DNA of 64,000 bases, from the NCBI GenBank assembly GCA_948099385.1, contig CANUEZ040000014.1, positions 2,790,001 to 2,854,000 on the forward strand, in the 5' to 3' direction. The notes beneath the pieces were generated by a model, which ran no database searches, was not told where the DNA came from, and saw nothing but the letters and a program-made list of their open reading frames with translations. This document shows positions 10,406 to 20,972 of the stretch, piece after piece (the first letter of the stretch is position 1; every line of letters begins with the position of its first letter). The translations under genes and the position numbers were made by a program. The DNA comes from Fasciola hepatica. Lineage: Eukaryota; Platyhelminthes; Trematoda; Plagiorchiida; Fasciolidae.

Positions 10406-11140
10406 GTTTAGGTTAGGGATCAATAACCCGTATCATTCAGAAAAAAGGGGCGCAATTTGAAGGCCTCGAATTAGTGAAGAATCAATTTCAGGGCGGATAA
10501 CGATCGAAAGAAAAATGAAATCTTGCAAGAGAAAACTGACCGAAAAACCTCCGCGTAGGCTCGAGCCCTTATTGTTCTGTTACGCTGACAAAAATATATT
10601 GACTTATTGATTCTCAGTGATATTCGGCATCATTATTGGGAACCTCGGATAAGGGGGAATAAGTGGACATGCTTTCGGATGGGGTATCGAAGTTTAATAA
10701 GTAAAACATTCTTGTGTTGCGTATTCTGGCTCTGTCATTGGATTGTTTCACATGAGCCCAGGGTGATATGCAGCATCCCGTGGGTATGGTCCATCAGGCG
10801 GTGTAAGGGGAGTGTCAATCAATCAGTAGAAGGTAGCTTGTGAACTGTTTTTTGTGAAGACCGCAGCAGTGATATCAGTAGCAGAGGTGTTGCGTCAGAA
10901 GACGCCTATCTATCTACTGGTAAGAAGTTGGGAGTGTTTCAGGTCGTGTGGCTCGATTGCAATCCCGTTTGGTATACGAGATTCCGTTTAGGTCTCTGTC
11001 GGTACGGGTCGAGATGTGGACCTTGGTCACCGAAAGTGGAGCCCGAGAGAGTGGACGACGACAAACCTGAAGTAAACGATATAAGCAGTCTGGAAGTGGT
11101 TCCATCAGTGAGCTATGATAATAAATGGCGACAGTTAATA
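10406..11140. other. Unassigned insert inside the BEL 3' UTR
   Basis: This stretch separates the two halves of a BEL 3' UTR. It shows no transposase, RT or RNA signature I can defend; open frames here are short and overlapping. Confidence 0.3.
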
Positions 11141-11789
11141 ATGAGCTGGTTGGGTTTATATGAACGGTCGGTGGCACATTTCATATTTTGGTCTGGGCTT
11201 ACGTACTACACGTTTATACTTCATGACTACCATCAAAAATGTTGCATTGCTCGCCGATTTTCGTTGATGTTTCAGAAGGCTTTTCGCATATGCGGTAGTA
11301 GCTGTGATTCTATCATACACCCAGACACACACCAACCACACTTACATAACACGCGTTCCTACTTCATAACTCCTATCAAAACACTCCTCAGGTTTGATTG
11401 TTCCCCGTTTATCACTGACATTCTCGAGGATATCTCCCGTGAGTGATGGTTAATACTATTTGCCCATGTATCAGAGTGCGTTCTCACCCATGACACCCAC
11501 ATGCACGGATACACTCACGCAAACACATGCAGCCGAGGCAAGACGGCTCATCCGAGGACAGCACTTATGCTCCTCCTTCACGTCCGCCATCGATCGGCCG
11601 TTTCCATGGACGACGCTGAGTACCCTCGCGTCTGTGTGGCCACAGGATAGGGTGCGATCGTGAGTAGAATGTTGACGACAAGGTATTAGGCACGCACAGT
11701 GACGGCGGATTTTGGGTAAGTCGGATAAATCAGTACCCTTATTTCAGACTTTCGATTCTGCTAAGATGCTGGAGGAGTTTGGTGGGCGG
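11141..11789 (+). other. BEL/Pao 3' untranslated region
   Basis: Diverged but collinear with 22560-23149. Shared features are the ATCATACACCCAGACACACAC block, the CTTTCGTTGACGTTxCxGAAA-type repeats (11250-11290), CACGCAAACACATGCAGCC, CCTTCACGTCCGCCATCGATCGG, TAGAATGTTGACGACAAGG, and GGAGTTTGGTGGGCGG just before the LTR. The last acts as the polypurine-like end. It carries no env-like frame. Confidence 0.72.
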
Positions 11790-12058
11790 TGTAACAATTA
11801 GTCTTGAAAATTCCCCCCCCCCCCGAAAAAGCCACTGCAGTTCTACGTATCCCTAGCATAGCTCACTTATTTACACTAGTGACTTGTTTCATGCACTGTA
11901 TGATTTTACGAACACAATTTTTTTGTTCGCTTCCAGCGCGTTGCTCTGTCCTACTTTTGTTCTGAACCTGCTTGACGCACATGCTCCTCGCCAGTACGCT
12001 GCAATTCAGTTCTCGTTTGCTGAGTCCTTGTGATAGCATAATTGAGGTTTATATCACG
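11790..12058 (+). repeat. BEL/Pao LTR, 5' part, truncated
   Basis: It starts TGTAACAATTAG after GGTGGGCGG and follows the LTR at 23150-23525 through CTTACTTTTGTTCTGAACCTGC and GAGTCCTTGTGAT..ATAATTGAGG. It breaks off near 12055 where RTE sequence begins. With 8433-8589 it delimits a plus-strand BEL remnant whose two LTRs are truncated on their outer sides. The C10 run at about 11815-11824 lies within it. Confidence 0.75.
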
Positions 12059-12059
12059 C

Positions 12060-12710
12060 TCCCAAGGTGCTTGAAAGTATGTACTACCTCCAACCGATCA
12101 CCACTACGAGTGAGTGCCGGCACGGGCTTCTGTTAGACTTGAACAAATACTTTGCATTTTAAAGGCGCAACCCATATACCATATCGGGAAACTTCAATTG
12201 CCAGCCGATTCAGTGAGCTTTGAAATATCTGTACACTGTCGCTCAGCAAGGCGATATCATCGACATGTTCCAAATCAAAGACCTTTATCCCCGAAAGAAG
12301 TCACACCCTATCTTTTAGAAGACCATTTAAAACGTTCCATAGGACATCCTCTATAGCAAAGATGAAAAGCAACGAAGTATAGGGCAACCTTGTCGGACCT
12401 CACTGGAGACTGCAGACAGTGGCGAAAGCTGGCCATAAGGCCTAACTCGACCTGGGGTACGACGACACAAATCTTTTAGGAACGAGGCATACTTCTCAGT
12501 TACGCCATTCCTTTACAAGCTGCGCCAAAGGGCGGACCTATTGATGGAGCCAAAGGCCGCATGAATGTGCAGAATCACAACAATCGCTGGTTTTCGGAAG
12601 GCTCGTGGGTGCTGTAGCGGATGATCGGCGCTTCCGCGACCCGAACGAAACCCAAACTCCTCCTCGTGATTTTCCTCATCAGGCGTGTTTTATAGCCTGT
12701 GAAAAATGAC
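12060..12710 (-). pseudogene. RTE-type LINE reverse transcriptase core, broken
   Basis: Minus-strand translation across stops gives, in order, IHAAFGSINRSALWRSL (the DIRAAFDSVDR motif, Asp lost) and NGVTEKYASFLKDLCRRTPGRVRPYGQ. Then comes SEVRQGCPI (SGVRQGCPIS), FAIEDVL, and FDLEHVDDIALLSDSVQIFQ, where the YADD box has become HVDD. It ends RLAIEVSRYGMGCAFKM. This motif set is diagnostic of the RTE clade. The upstream half of the same RT lies at 13.3-14.1 kb and the two are separated by a CR1 3' end. The downstream C-terminus probably lies at 7.6-7.95 kb. Confidence 0.8.
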
Positions 12711-13290
12711 AGATGCCGACTGCTTCAGTTCAGTTTAATTTAGTTTGCACACGACAGATAATGACCAAGGCCAATCGAGAGTTTAGATTTCTTTCCATGG
12801 TATGCACACGAATTATGCGTAGTGTATTTCGCCGAAACTCCGCTAAAAATGAGGAAGAAACCGAAAACCGCACCGCACATTATCTGTGGCAGAAATTACG
12901 CATAGTGAGCGTTTACTGAGATAGCATGAAATAAACGAAAACGTCGATTAAAGCGCACCCCAGACTGACTATAAAGCTACCCGCAATCCATCTAGTAAAC
13001 ATACTCAAAGCTCACTATAAAGAAGTACCCAACACCACTTGCGACGTAGGGTGCTTTTTAGGACTGGATAGTCCGCAGGTCTGCCAATCCACCAGGCAGA
13101 ATTTTCCAAATGTTCACTGCTCCGGTACTGAGGAACAGCCATCTAGTCACCAACCTAGCTCGAACTTTCGTCAGCTTCTTACCGTGCCCCCATTTTCTGG
13201 AACCTAAGGCCACTTGAAATAGACTAGGCATTAGGTATAAATTATAATCCACGGAATGACACAACAAAAAAGCATAATCCCAAGTATCAC
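12711..13290 (-). pseudogene. CR1 LINE 3' end inserted in the RTE element
   Basis: Minus-strand 13267-13058 reads RKWGHGKKLTKVRARLVTRW, then NIWKILPGGLADLRTIQS. This is the terminal R.GH..KL.K.R.....R..FF..R..N.WN.LP..V....T...FK motif of CR1-like ORF2, also seen at 31070-31250 and 43370-43500. The rest, down to about 12711, would be its 3' UTR. Only the 3' end is present, as expected for a 5'-truncated LINE insertion. The edges are approximate. Confidence 0.65.
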
Positions 13291-13299
13291 GCTCAACGA

Positions 13300-14125
13300 T
13301 CTTCCGGAGTAGCGTGGCTCAGACGTTATCAGAATCAGACTTATACCCCTATGGTTGGCGCCGTCACTGAGCGAGCCCTTCGTGAAGAAGGAGACAACTA
13401 CCGCCCCCTCCACCACAAAGGAAATACCACAAAGGAAATACCTCGGAGTGCAAGACCGTGAGGATCGAACCTTGAAAATTTGTAAACAGCTCCATTCCAC
13501 CATCTTGAAATAGAGCTGGGGAAAGGCCACCGCATCCCGGCCCTTTATGAAGTCCTAGGGCCTGGATTCCATTGCGGACCTCTATATCAGAATGTGGATC
13601 TGTCGGAACAGACCACGGGAGGTGTGCCAAAATAGCTGTGAAGTGGGCTGACGCTGGAAGCCGGCCAAGTTATGCTTTGAAGTGATCCGCTCAGCTTACA
13701 AGATATCGCTGCAGACTGTGGATAGGCAAACCGTCAGCTTCACAGATCATTTCGCTTACACCCAGTAGCCTGCTATCGATGACTTGTACGAGATGAAACA
13801 ATCTGTGGGGATTTCTCACAGCGGCAGCTTGTTCCACCGCTGATGCTTTTCGAGACCACCAGATTTCGTGATCCCTATGCAGACTTGAGCTCAGTTCACA
13901 TCTCGTTGTGAGCCGTGCTGCATTATGCTCACTACCAACCGGGATGGATTGGCGTGCATCAAGAAAGCGCAGAGACTCGGCAGAAATCCGGGATATCATG
14001 ACACGACGAGTCAGGTCACAACTCACTTTGCCAGCTGAATGTGAAGCCCTCCTAATGAGCGGCCAGTGCTTGTCGATATCATCTGATGGCGTTGATCCCA
14101 ACTGAAAGGCTAGGAAAATCAAGAG
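13300..14125 (-). pseudogene. RTE-type LINE linker and RT N-terminal half
   Basis: Minus strand 14122-13691 gives FQLGSTPSDDIDKHWPLIRR, SEHNAARLTTRCELSSSLHRDHEIWW, and FHLVQVIDSRLLGVSEMICEADGLPI. This is the region between endonuclease and RT in RTE proteins (R..L..S...D...W...K...ME.A...GN.R.LF.LI...G.....). Minus strand 13630-13231 continues with VPTDPHSDIEVRNGIQAL, HKGPGCGGLSPALFQDGG and ANHRGISLI (the C.NYRGISLL motif). Frame changes separate these blocks. It is interrupted near 13290 by a CR1 3' end and resumes at 12710. Confidence 0.8.
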
Positions 14126-15100
14126 GCATGACGGATCAGGCTGAATATCTCAGTCTAACCGCTGCTGCATCGTACGTTTAGCACACCCACCGAAGCATAT
14201 GGGCAGCTAGGTGCAAACTAACAAGTGGTCGGAGTCAAAGAGAGTGCTCCAGTACGACCGGCAGTCTCGTATGCAACTCAGCCATTTGCAGCTAATTTTG
14301 ACGTGGTCTATCCGGGTACACTGCTAACTCAAAGAAGGCAAACGCCGCATGGCGTACCGGCGACCAGAACGTCTGGAGTTCGTACTGGCGAGAAACAGGC
14401 GGCAATATGAAAGCAGAACCGACGACCGTTCCCCGTTTACTGAAGGACGAGGATCGAGGCCAAAAGGGCCCCCAAATAAGCCTCGTTCAGAGACAGCCGA
14501 CCGACTCTGGCATTCATGTCTCCAGCTAAAATCAAAATATCACCCTGTTTTGTTTTATGTAGGAAGTCGTGTGAATTTTTGTAGAGGACATCTATGGTTG
14601 AGTCTGGGCTGCATTCCATTGGGCCGTAAGCCGAGACGGTAAACAAATCGAGTCTATCGGGGTGGGGTTCGCCCATCTTGCACAAACTTCTTAACCTCAC
14701 TGCGCACAACCGACTGTCAACTGGGATTCAGTCGACTGCAGCAGCCCCTGCCTTCCCACTGAGGGCTACACCTACTCCACCAAGGCCAGCAGCTGCAGCC
14801 TCGGGGTTCCCAGACAAAAGCGAGTAACTCTTCACTGGACTGGATGGGGCAATGGTAGAATGGCCGAGCTTGAGTCTTGGACGCAAGTCTCTTGAATACA
14901 ACGGGCACCAATGGCGAAGGTCACCAGCTTGCAAGTTAAACGCGCCCGTCGTCCCGTATCCAAAGCTTTCGCACGTTAAATGTGGCCAGGTTAAAAGGAC
15001 GCCTGGGTCGGAGAACAGCACAGCTGGTGGAAGCAGATTCGGCGATGCGTGGATATTAGGTGAAAAATGAAGCGACGGAACAGGAACAGGACTTCCCTCA
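14126..15100 (-). pseudogene. RTE-type LINE endonuclease domain, broken
   Basis: Minus-strand translation from about 14990 gives CIQETCVQDSSSAIPLPHP (the CVSETRIQD motif), then EEYLLAFV-like and GVGVALS segments. After these come the frame 14709-14437 with SAYGPMECSPDSTIDVLYKN and DILILAGDMNARVG (the GDFNARVG motif, D-x-N kept), and finally RRCALFDSDHLLVCT (the SDHxLV motif) near 14180. All are standard RTE endonuclease landmarks in the right order. Stops and frame changes are many. It is the 5' part of the RTE element whose RT lies at 12.06-14.1 kb. Confidence 0.78.
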
Positions 15101-15479
15101 AAGGCACTAACTTAGGTGAATCTGACCGCAATTTCCGAAGAATATGAAAAGGAGTGCGGGGGTGAGTTGTGGAATGAGACAGATCAACGTGCACTCACGG
15201 TGTGAGAGCATCAGTAAGAAATTCTTTGTCGAGAGCAGCGAACGTTTTACAAGAGATCCATCGGTTTCCTTGTCGTTGACGTTGTGGACTACTGTACTAC
15301 TCAGTCGCTTGGTCCAGGGTAGGGATTTTTATTCGAGAATGCCCCCAACTTCTGAGCAACCTAGTGCATCCTGCAAGGCAACAGGGTTGGTCCAGATGAG
15401 CTGGTGACCAATTGTGTGTTTCGTTCACCTCTGGCAGCCAGTGACTGATTTCTCAATTCACGGGTCCTCCGGACGAAGA
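15101..15479 (-). other. Junction between two RTE elements, no clear gene
   Basis: It lies between the endonuclease start of one minus-strand RTE element and the 3' end of the next. Frames here are short. It may be the 5' leader of the left element. Nothing else is recognised. Confidence 0.3.
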
Positions 15480-17119
15480 CAAACATCCCGGGCACCTAGA
15501 GCACCTCTCCGCCGTAGATGGCGATGAGCACAGTGTTGTGCGCCTCATATGTCATCAACGATTGGTCTAGAATCAAGGTTTGGCCAACCCCCTTTAGGCT
15601 TACTATTATCCAGTCAACCGGGAGGAGAGATACGGGAGTTCACCTTAGCCCTCACACTTTTGTGAAAGCACCTCAGCCATGAGGAGGTAGTGAACAAGAC
15701 TTCCCCAGCAGAAGCTATATGGGAGGCACGGTCACTTGGGAGCATTTCAAGAGGCTTTTAGGGTGGTTAGTCATCACAGAGCCTGAAACACCCACACCCG
15801 ACCATAACGAGACTTTTTCGAGGCGGGCTTTTCACAGACAATGACCCAGATTTTGTTCCCGTATCGCGGGCCGTAGATTGTACGTTAGCCAAGGAGTTCT
15901 GGCTTTCTCGATGTAGCTCAGCCATATTTTTAACTTATCGTCAAGGCGACAGAGCCACCCCGTACATGGGGCGGGGCAGGGAGTTTATCTGAACAGTTCG
16001 GTGTCGGGCCGCCGGAGTGTGTAACCGAACAACTGCACAAGATGACCTCGGAGAAGGACGGAGAGTTGGTCATGGTGGCAGCTTCACCTCGGTATTTCGT
16101 CGTTCGATATCATTTCCTGCCAGTTTGTAGGAACAGTTCGACGGAGACACCAGCGGTTGAACTCCATCAGCCTCCAGGTATCCCCTGCTAGTATTTGCCT
16201 GGCATCCCAACCGCATGAGGGCACGGGTAGGATAGCTGCACAGAAGGCTCGAATCTTCTCTCAGAGGCTAATCTTGCTCAGTGACCATAGCACACGCTGA
16301 AAATGAAGAAGCGCTTTCCGTGCCCTGCCAATACCTGACTGTTCTTTGTCATTAGCCTGACCATCCTGAGTCGGAGTTGACCCCATATATTTGAACGATG
16401 GTTCGCACCCAATCGCCTGATCACTGATTGAAAACTCAGCTAGTGGCCCAGGGAAGGTAGAAAAAAACCTTTGTCTTTGCTGGATTGACGAAAAGACCAA
16501 TAGCCTTCGGGAAGTGATCAAGTGGGTCCAGCACAGGCTGAATTGTGGTGGGAGAATCTCCTGACACGGAAAGGTCGCCTGCAAACTCCGTTTCCGAGAT
16601 GTGCGCCACTGGACTCAACTGGTCACCGAGGTAATCAGCCAAGACTTCGTTCTTAGGCCAGTCGACCGCGTAGTCGAAACATACGGGTGAAAGGGTTTCT
16701 TTGTCTTACTCCGGGGGGGGGGGAATTACGAGCGCCTAAGGTTCTGTGCCGCACACCCGGACAAGTGCGTTACTAGAGGCGTAGCTAGCCACCAGGATCC
16801 CTGAAAGTTTGAAAAGAATACTGTCAGGCTCTAGTACACCCTGCTCTGTTTGGAACTTATGTCGTTCTCTGCCCTTCGAATTCTCAGAGTTTGGTAGACG
16901 GTTATCCCCCATAATGCAGCCGGCTTTCGTAGCTCTCAGGTGATTGCACCTTCCGCTGCATTCATGCGCAAGCATGTAATAAAAATATACCTTGAGGGCA
17001 CTCGCAAACAACTGAGTCGAAGGCAATCCGGAGGTCAATAAAGCAGGCTACTATTGTCTGTGGGAAATGATGGCGGTGCTTCAGTAATCGACGCAATGAA
17101 AGATTTGGTCGACATGACC
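15480..17119 (-). pseudogene. Second RTE LINE: RT core and C-terminus
   Basis: Minus-strand landmarks in order are STKSFIASITEAPPSFPTD (17115-17060), PDCLRLSCL, FQTEQGVLEPDSILFKLSG (the EQGVRQGCILSPILF motif, damaged) in 17038-16736, and ETEFAGDLSVSGDSPTTIQP (the EYADDLCLLSDSPE motif, YADD lost) in 16642-16500. After these come GLFVNPAKTKVFF, FKYMGSTPTQDGQAN (the FKYLGS box), RKALLHFQRVLWSLSKISL, and a decayed C-terminus with NDIERRNTEVKL and LVRLLGY-like pieces down to about 15960. A G-rich run of nine or more G lies near 16713. The element's 5' half lies at 23526-25230, beyond a BEL insertion. Confidence 0.75.
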
Positions 17120-17495
17120 TCTAAAACGACCGGTCGTGGAAAATCCCCTAAAACCATTGCAGTTCCATTTTTTCTTAACATCACTCACTTGCCCACACTA
17201 TTGACTAGTCTTTACACGCTGTTTGTTTCCGTGGACCAATTTGTGTTTGTTCGCGCCCAGAGCGCTGATCTGTCATACACTTGTTCCGGACCTGCGTGAA
17301 GCACGTGCTGCTCGCTCGCACGCTGAAATTCGGTTCTCGTTTGTTCAGTCTTTGTGATCTCATAATCTAGGCTTGTATCTGTTTGGTGTCATTGTTCATT
17401 CAATAATCTAGTATCGTAGAATATCACGAATAGTCGCCTTTTGATTTCGGGATTCGTTGCGAATTTGGCTACGCGTTGCTCGGAAGTGTCTTACA
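17120..17495 (+). repeat. BEL/Pao 5' LTR
   Basis: It aligns end to end with 23150-23525, from GACCGGTCGTGGAAAATCCCC through CCAATTTGTGTTTGTTCGCG, GAATATCACG and GATTTCGGGATTCGTTGCG, to TCTTACA. The TGTAACA start is eroded (TCTAAAA), so the first base is approximate. Confidence 0.85.
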
Positions 17496-18480
17496 ATACT
17501 AAATTGATCAACTTGGAACGAGAAAATACGCAACATGCCAAGAAAATGATGGAAACAATTGGAATCTTGACGGGAAGTAATACGGCAAGTTACTGGGGAG
17601 GTTTTGGTGTACTTTTGATTCTTGGTTAAAGCTAGGTCACTTAGTCCTCTCAGTGCTAGCCCATGTATCACTGAGGGTAATATGGATATCAAGAATGTTG
17701 ATCTATTTAAGCTGAGTATATTTGACCTGAAACAGCAACTGGTATCGGCTGGGCAACAGGCCAAGGAAGCAAGAGAAAAGTGTAGACGGAACGAGTTTGA
17801 GCAGAAGGCCAACAACCACGACCTTTCTGATAGATCAGCACACAATGAAATAGGAAACTACACGCCGGTCAACGAATATAAAACATCAACGTCACCAACA
17901 ATCGATCCGCCAAGAGTGGAACTGACAGTTTTTGACGGGTGATCTGAACATTACTGCAAGTTCATCAAGCAGTTCGAAACTTCCGTCTGAAACAAGATAA
18001 CCGACCCCGGACAAAGGCTTCTCCACCTGACTCATTACGGTTGGGGCCGAGCAAGGGAAGCTGTCGATGGGTGTACCATGCTCGACCCGGAACAAGGCTA
18101 CACACGAGCAAGGAAGATTTTGAGGGACTTGTTTGGCCAGCCTTTCAAAGTAGCCCATAACCTAATAGAGAGCGTGATGGTAGAGGCAAAAGAACCAAGG
18201 GCGACATCTATACAATGGCCGACCTGATGATCAAAATGCAGAACTGTTCAATAGCCATCAACTATTTACGTAACTGGTTTGACCTCGATGCAGTGCACAC
18301 CTTGGAGGGCATAGTCCGTCACCTCTCTCCCGAACTACGGGATCGGTGGGCGGAAGAGGCGAAAAGTATAAGCCGAGGCGACTGGGAGGCTGACTTCAAA
18401 GACGACCGAATACTTGGATAGGCAAATCAAGATAGCCGACGGTAGATTTGGCCGACTCATCCGGGACAGTAACCCAGTAA
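17496..18480 (+). pseudogene. BEL/Pao Gag (DUF1759-like), broken
   Basis: The start codon is inferred at 17535 by comparison with the minus-strand copy at 61145, which also begins MPRK. Visible blocks are a coiled-coil-like segment (VDLFKLSIFDLKQQLVSAGQ) and PRVELTVFDG near 17915-17940. Next come YCKFIKQFETSV, TDPGQRLLHLTHY, MLDPEQGYTRARKILRDLFG, LMIKMQNCSIAINYLRNWFD, HTLEGIVRHLSPELRDRWAE and RGDWEADFKD. These run in the order of BEL capsid proteins. Several stops (for example after VFDG at 17940) and frame changes break it. It reaches the zinc-knuckle region near 18580. Confidence 0.85.
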
Positions 18481-19265
18481 ACAGATCTAGTGCTAGCTAG
18501 GCTCAAACCACTGCCCGGGATTACCCGAAATGTCAGACTTGGACTAATGCACACGCCATTTCACGCGAGGCCATAGCGCATCCATGTTGCGGGCCCTGCG
18601 ACGCCATCCATGGGCTACTAGAATGCCCCAAGTTTATCAAGGCTGCGATAGACGAACGTTGGGGAATGGCGCGGATGACACGAGCGTGCTGTATATGCCT
18701 CAACACCACGCACCGGGTGGCAGCTTGTCAAACAAAGACCAGATGTGGTCACGAGGGTTGCGTGGGCAGACACCATCGGTTATCACACAAAGCGAGAGAA
18801 AATATACCTGAGGCGAGCACCAAGACCGGTGTGATTCTTCCAATGTCGCGGCCTACCAGTAAACCAGTGCATTTTGGAGTAGATGCCGTAAAAGTGGTGG
18901 CCCTGAATGGGGTCATCAGGGCTTTGGCTTTCGTCGCCGGCGGATCTGATGGCACCCTAGTGAAAGAGCGGTTTGCCAACAAACACCGACTAGCTAAAAG
19001 TACGACGTTGTAAACGGTGAGCGCCGTGGAAATAACACGAGTAATTGCTGCCGGCCGGTTGAGGTTGTATCTCACCTTTTTGGACCCTTACGAGCAAATC
19101 GGATCAACGGAAGCTTTTGCATTAGCTGATCTCCCCATGCGAGCACCAAGGTTGGTGAAAGCAATCTTGACTAGGTAGCCCCACCTGCAGGATGTAACCG
19201 TTGTAGACTGGGAAAAAGACGAAGTGGACCTCCTCATTGGCTGCCACGTGTCAAAGGCACATTAG
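18481..19265 (+). pseudogene. BEL/Pao zinc knuckles and aspartic protease, broken
   Basis: The first zinc-knuckle-like part reads CCGPCDAIHGLLECPKF near 18575-18630. The second, in 18666-19013, reads ACCICLNTTHRVAAC followed by TRCGHEGCVGRHHRLSH. Next is ALAFVAGGSDGTLVKERFAN, the position of the protease active site: the intact copy at 59.7 kb has FVDSGSD, and here the catalytic DSG has become AGG. A stop follows at 19013-19015 and the domain continues degraded (AFALADLPMRAPR, DVTVVDWEKDEVDLLIGC). The protease is therefore dead. Confidence 0.85.
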
Positions 19266-20087
19266 TACTTGGCCAGAGAGTGGGCCACTACCAGGCACTT
19301 TATGCCGTACTCATGGTTCTGGGATGGATACTATATGGTCCAGTAGGGTTACATGGTTCCGTGAATTACTTACCCGTCGAAGAGGACCGCAAAGAGTATC
19401 ACCAGCAGTGGCTGTATGAAAAGGAATTTCATAACATTGGAGACGAAAGACCGTCGTTGTCTCAAGAGGATCACTTAGCTTTGCAAGCAGTGCAGCAAGG
19501 AGCTAGAGGCCTTAAAACACAGTTCGAGGCTCCCCTCCCATGGTGCTCACCAGCAGACTCGTGGACTGATTACAGGAACTATTTTCTTCAACGACTACTA
19601 CGACTGAAGGAACGCTTCGTTCAAGACCAGGATCTGTGGGAACGATACGCAGAATTAATGAGGCAAAACGAAGCTCTCGGCTACGTTGAAAGGTGTCTTC
19701 CAAAACCGACGGCCGAAGAGGGGTCTGATATCTACCCCACCACCGGGTTATCAACCCCAAGAAACCCGAAAAACTGCGGGTTATAGGATGACGGTCCACA
19801 CATTCGGAGTCATATCATCACCTTTTCGTGTGAACTACGCCCTTCGAGAATCAGCGAACAGACAAGAAGATTTGGTCCACCGGTCGGTGGTAGAAAGTGT
19901 CAGCAGAAACTTCTACTTGGATGACTATATTCTGTCATTCGATTATATAAACCCAGCCGTAGCGCAGTTCCGAGGCCTAACAAGATTGCTAGAAGAGGGC
20001 GGCTTCCATCTAACAATATGGATGACGGGCTCTCCAGAAGTGCTCTAGTTCATTCCGTAACACGAGAGGGCCGAAAGGGTAAGCGAT
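19266..20087 (+). pseudogene. BEL/Pao reverse transcriptase with internal deletion
   Basis: The frame 19280-19786 covers the connector before RT (GWILYGPVGLHGSVNYL, QWLYEKEFHNIGDERPSLSQ, ALGYVERC). Compared with the copy at 58.6-59.1 kb, the stretch from PKKPNKLRVVFDC to DNAVVNY (about 70 codons, the RT fingers with ALSADIREMFHQV) is missing: NPKNCGL is followed almost at once by YRMTVHTFGVISSPF. The palm box reads SRNFYLDDYILSF, so YLDD is kept in place of YVDD. Further stops follow GSPEVL near 20048. Confidence 0.85.
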
Positions 20088-20972
20088 ATGGATGGCTCTC
20101 CACTTCCTACCGAAGGCACTTTAGGAATACAATGGGACGCGGAAACGGACGACTTTGTTTTCGAGCTAAAGTTTCCCGAACCGCCAGTAGCCCGTCGAGG
20201 CATACCGTCCGCTGTCCCTAGTTTTTTCGATCCGCTCCGTTTCGTCTCACCCTGGCTGCTACCCAAAAAGACCTTGTTGCAGCGGCTGTGCAGTAAAAAA
20301 GTCGATTGGGACCAGTCACTGGACCGCGAAGATCGGCTGGACTGGGAAGGATTTCTAAACACCTTGAAGAAACTAGGGGACACAAGGATTCCACGATGTT
20401 TGGCTCTTAGACATGCAACACGCACAGAACTACATGCCTTTTCCGATGGATCCGAAGCTGGTTATGGAGCACTGGTGTACGGACGATGGCGCAGAGGAGA
20501 TGGACAGCGTGATACGAAGATCCTGTTTGCTAAAGCTCACGTTGCTCCACTGAAGTCGGCCTGGATCCCGCTCCTTGAACTCAGCTCAGCCGTGTTGGCA
20601 GTCAGGTTGGTACAAGCAGTGAAGAGATGTTTCGACGTCTACATTTGGTCGACTAGCTTTTGGACGGACTCAACGACAGTACTTTACTACATTACCAACG
20701 TCCAAATCCGGTTTAGTACTTTCGTTGCTAGCCGACTCACGATTATCCACGATGAATCAGCCATGAACCAGTGGAAGCTTGTCAGGTCTGGCTATAATTC
20801 GGCCGATCTGTGCTCACGAGGTGAGACCAACTTTCGGCAACTACACACGTGGACAGGAGGGCCAAAATTCTTGCAAATGCCTAAACAGGACTGGCTCGTG
20901 TACGAAGCAAAACCTTCTATGGAAGTAGAACTTGAGATCAAAGGCGTAGTGATAACGACCAACGTCGTCTAA
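20088..20972 (+). pseudogene. BEL/Pao RT thumb and RNase H
   Basis: An open frame of 294 codons starting MDGSPLPTEGTLGIQWDAET. It carries FVSPWLLPKKTLLQRL (thumb), ELHAFSDGSEAGYGALVYGR (RNase H first Asp), LELSSAVLAVRL (Glu), FWTDSTTVLYYI (TDS motif Asp) and VRSGYNSADLCSRG (NPADLxSRG motif, changed). It ends VITTNVV at 20972. The four RNase H acidic positions look kept, but the frame is cut off from RT upstream and integrase downstream by stops. Confidence 0.85.

Noticed and set aside
10928..11446. Plus-strand open frame of 172 codons
   Set aside because: It spans the junction of an unassigned insert and the BEL 3' UTR and has no domain; its second half is non-coding in the other BEL copies.
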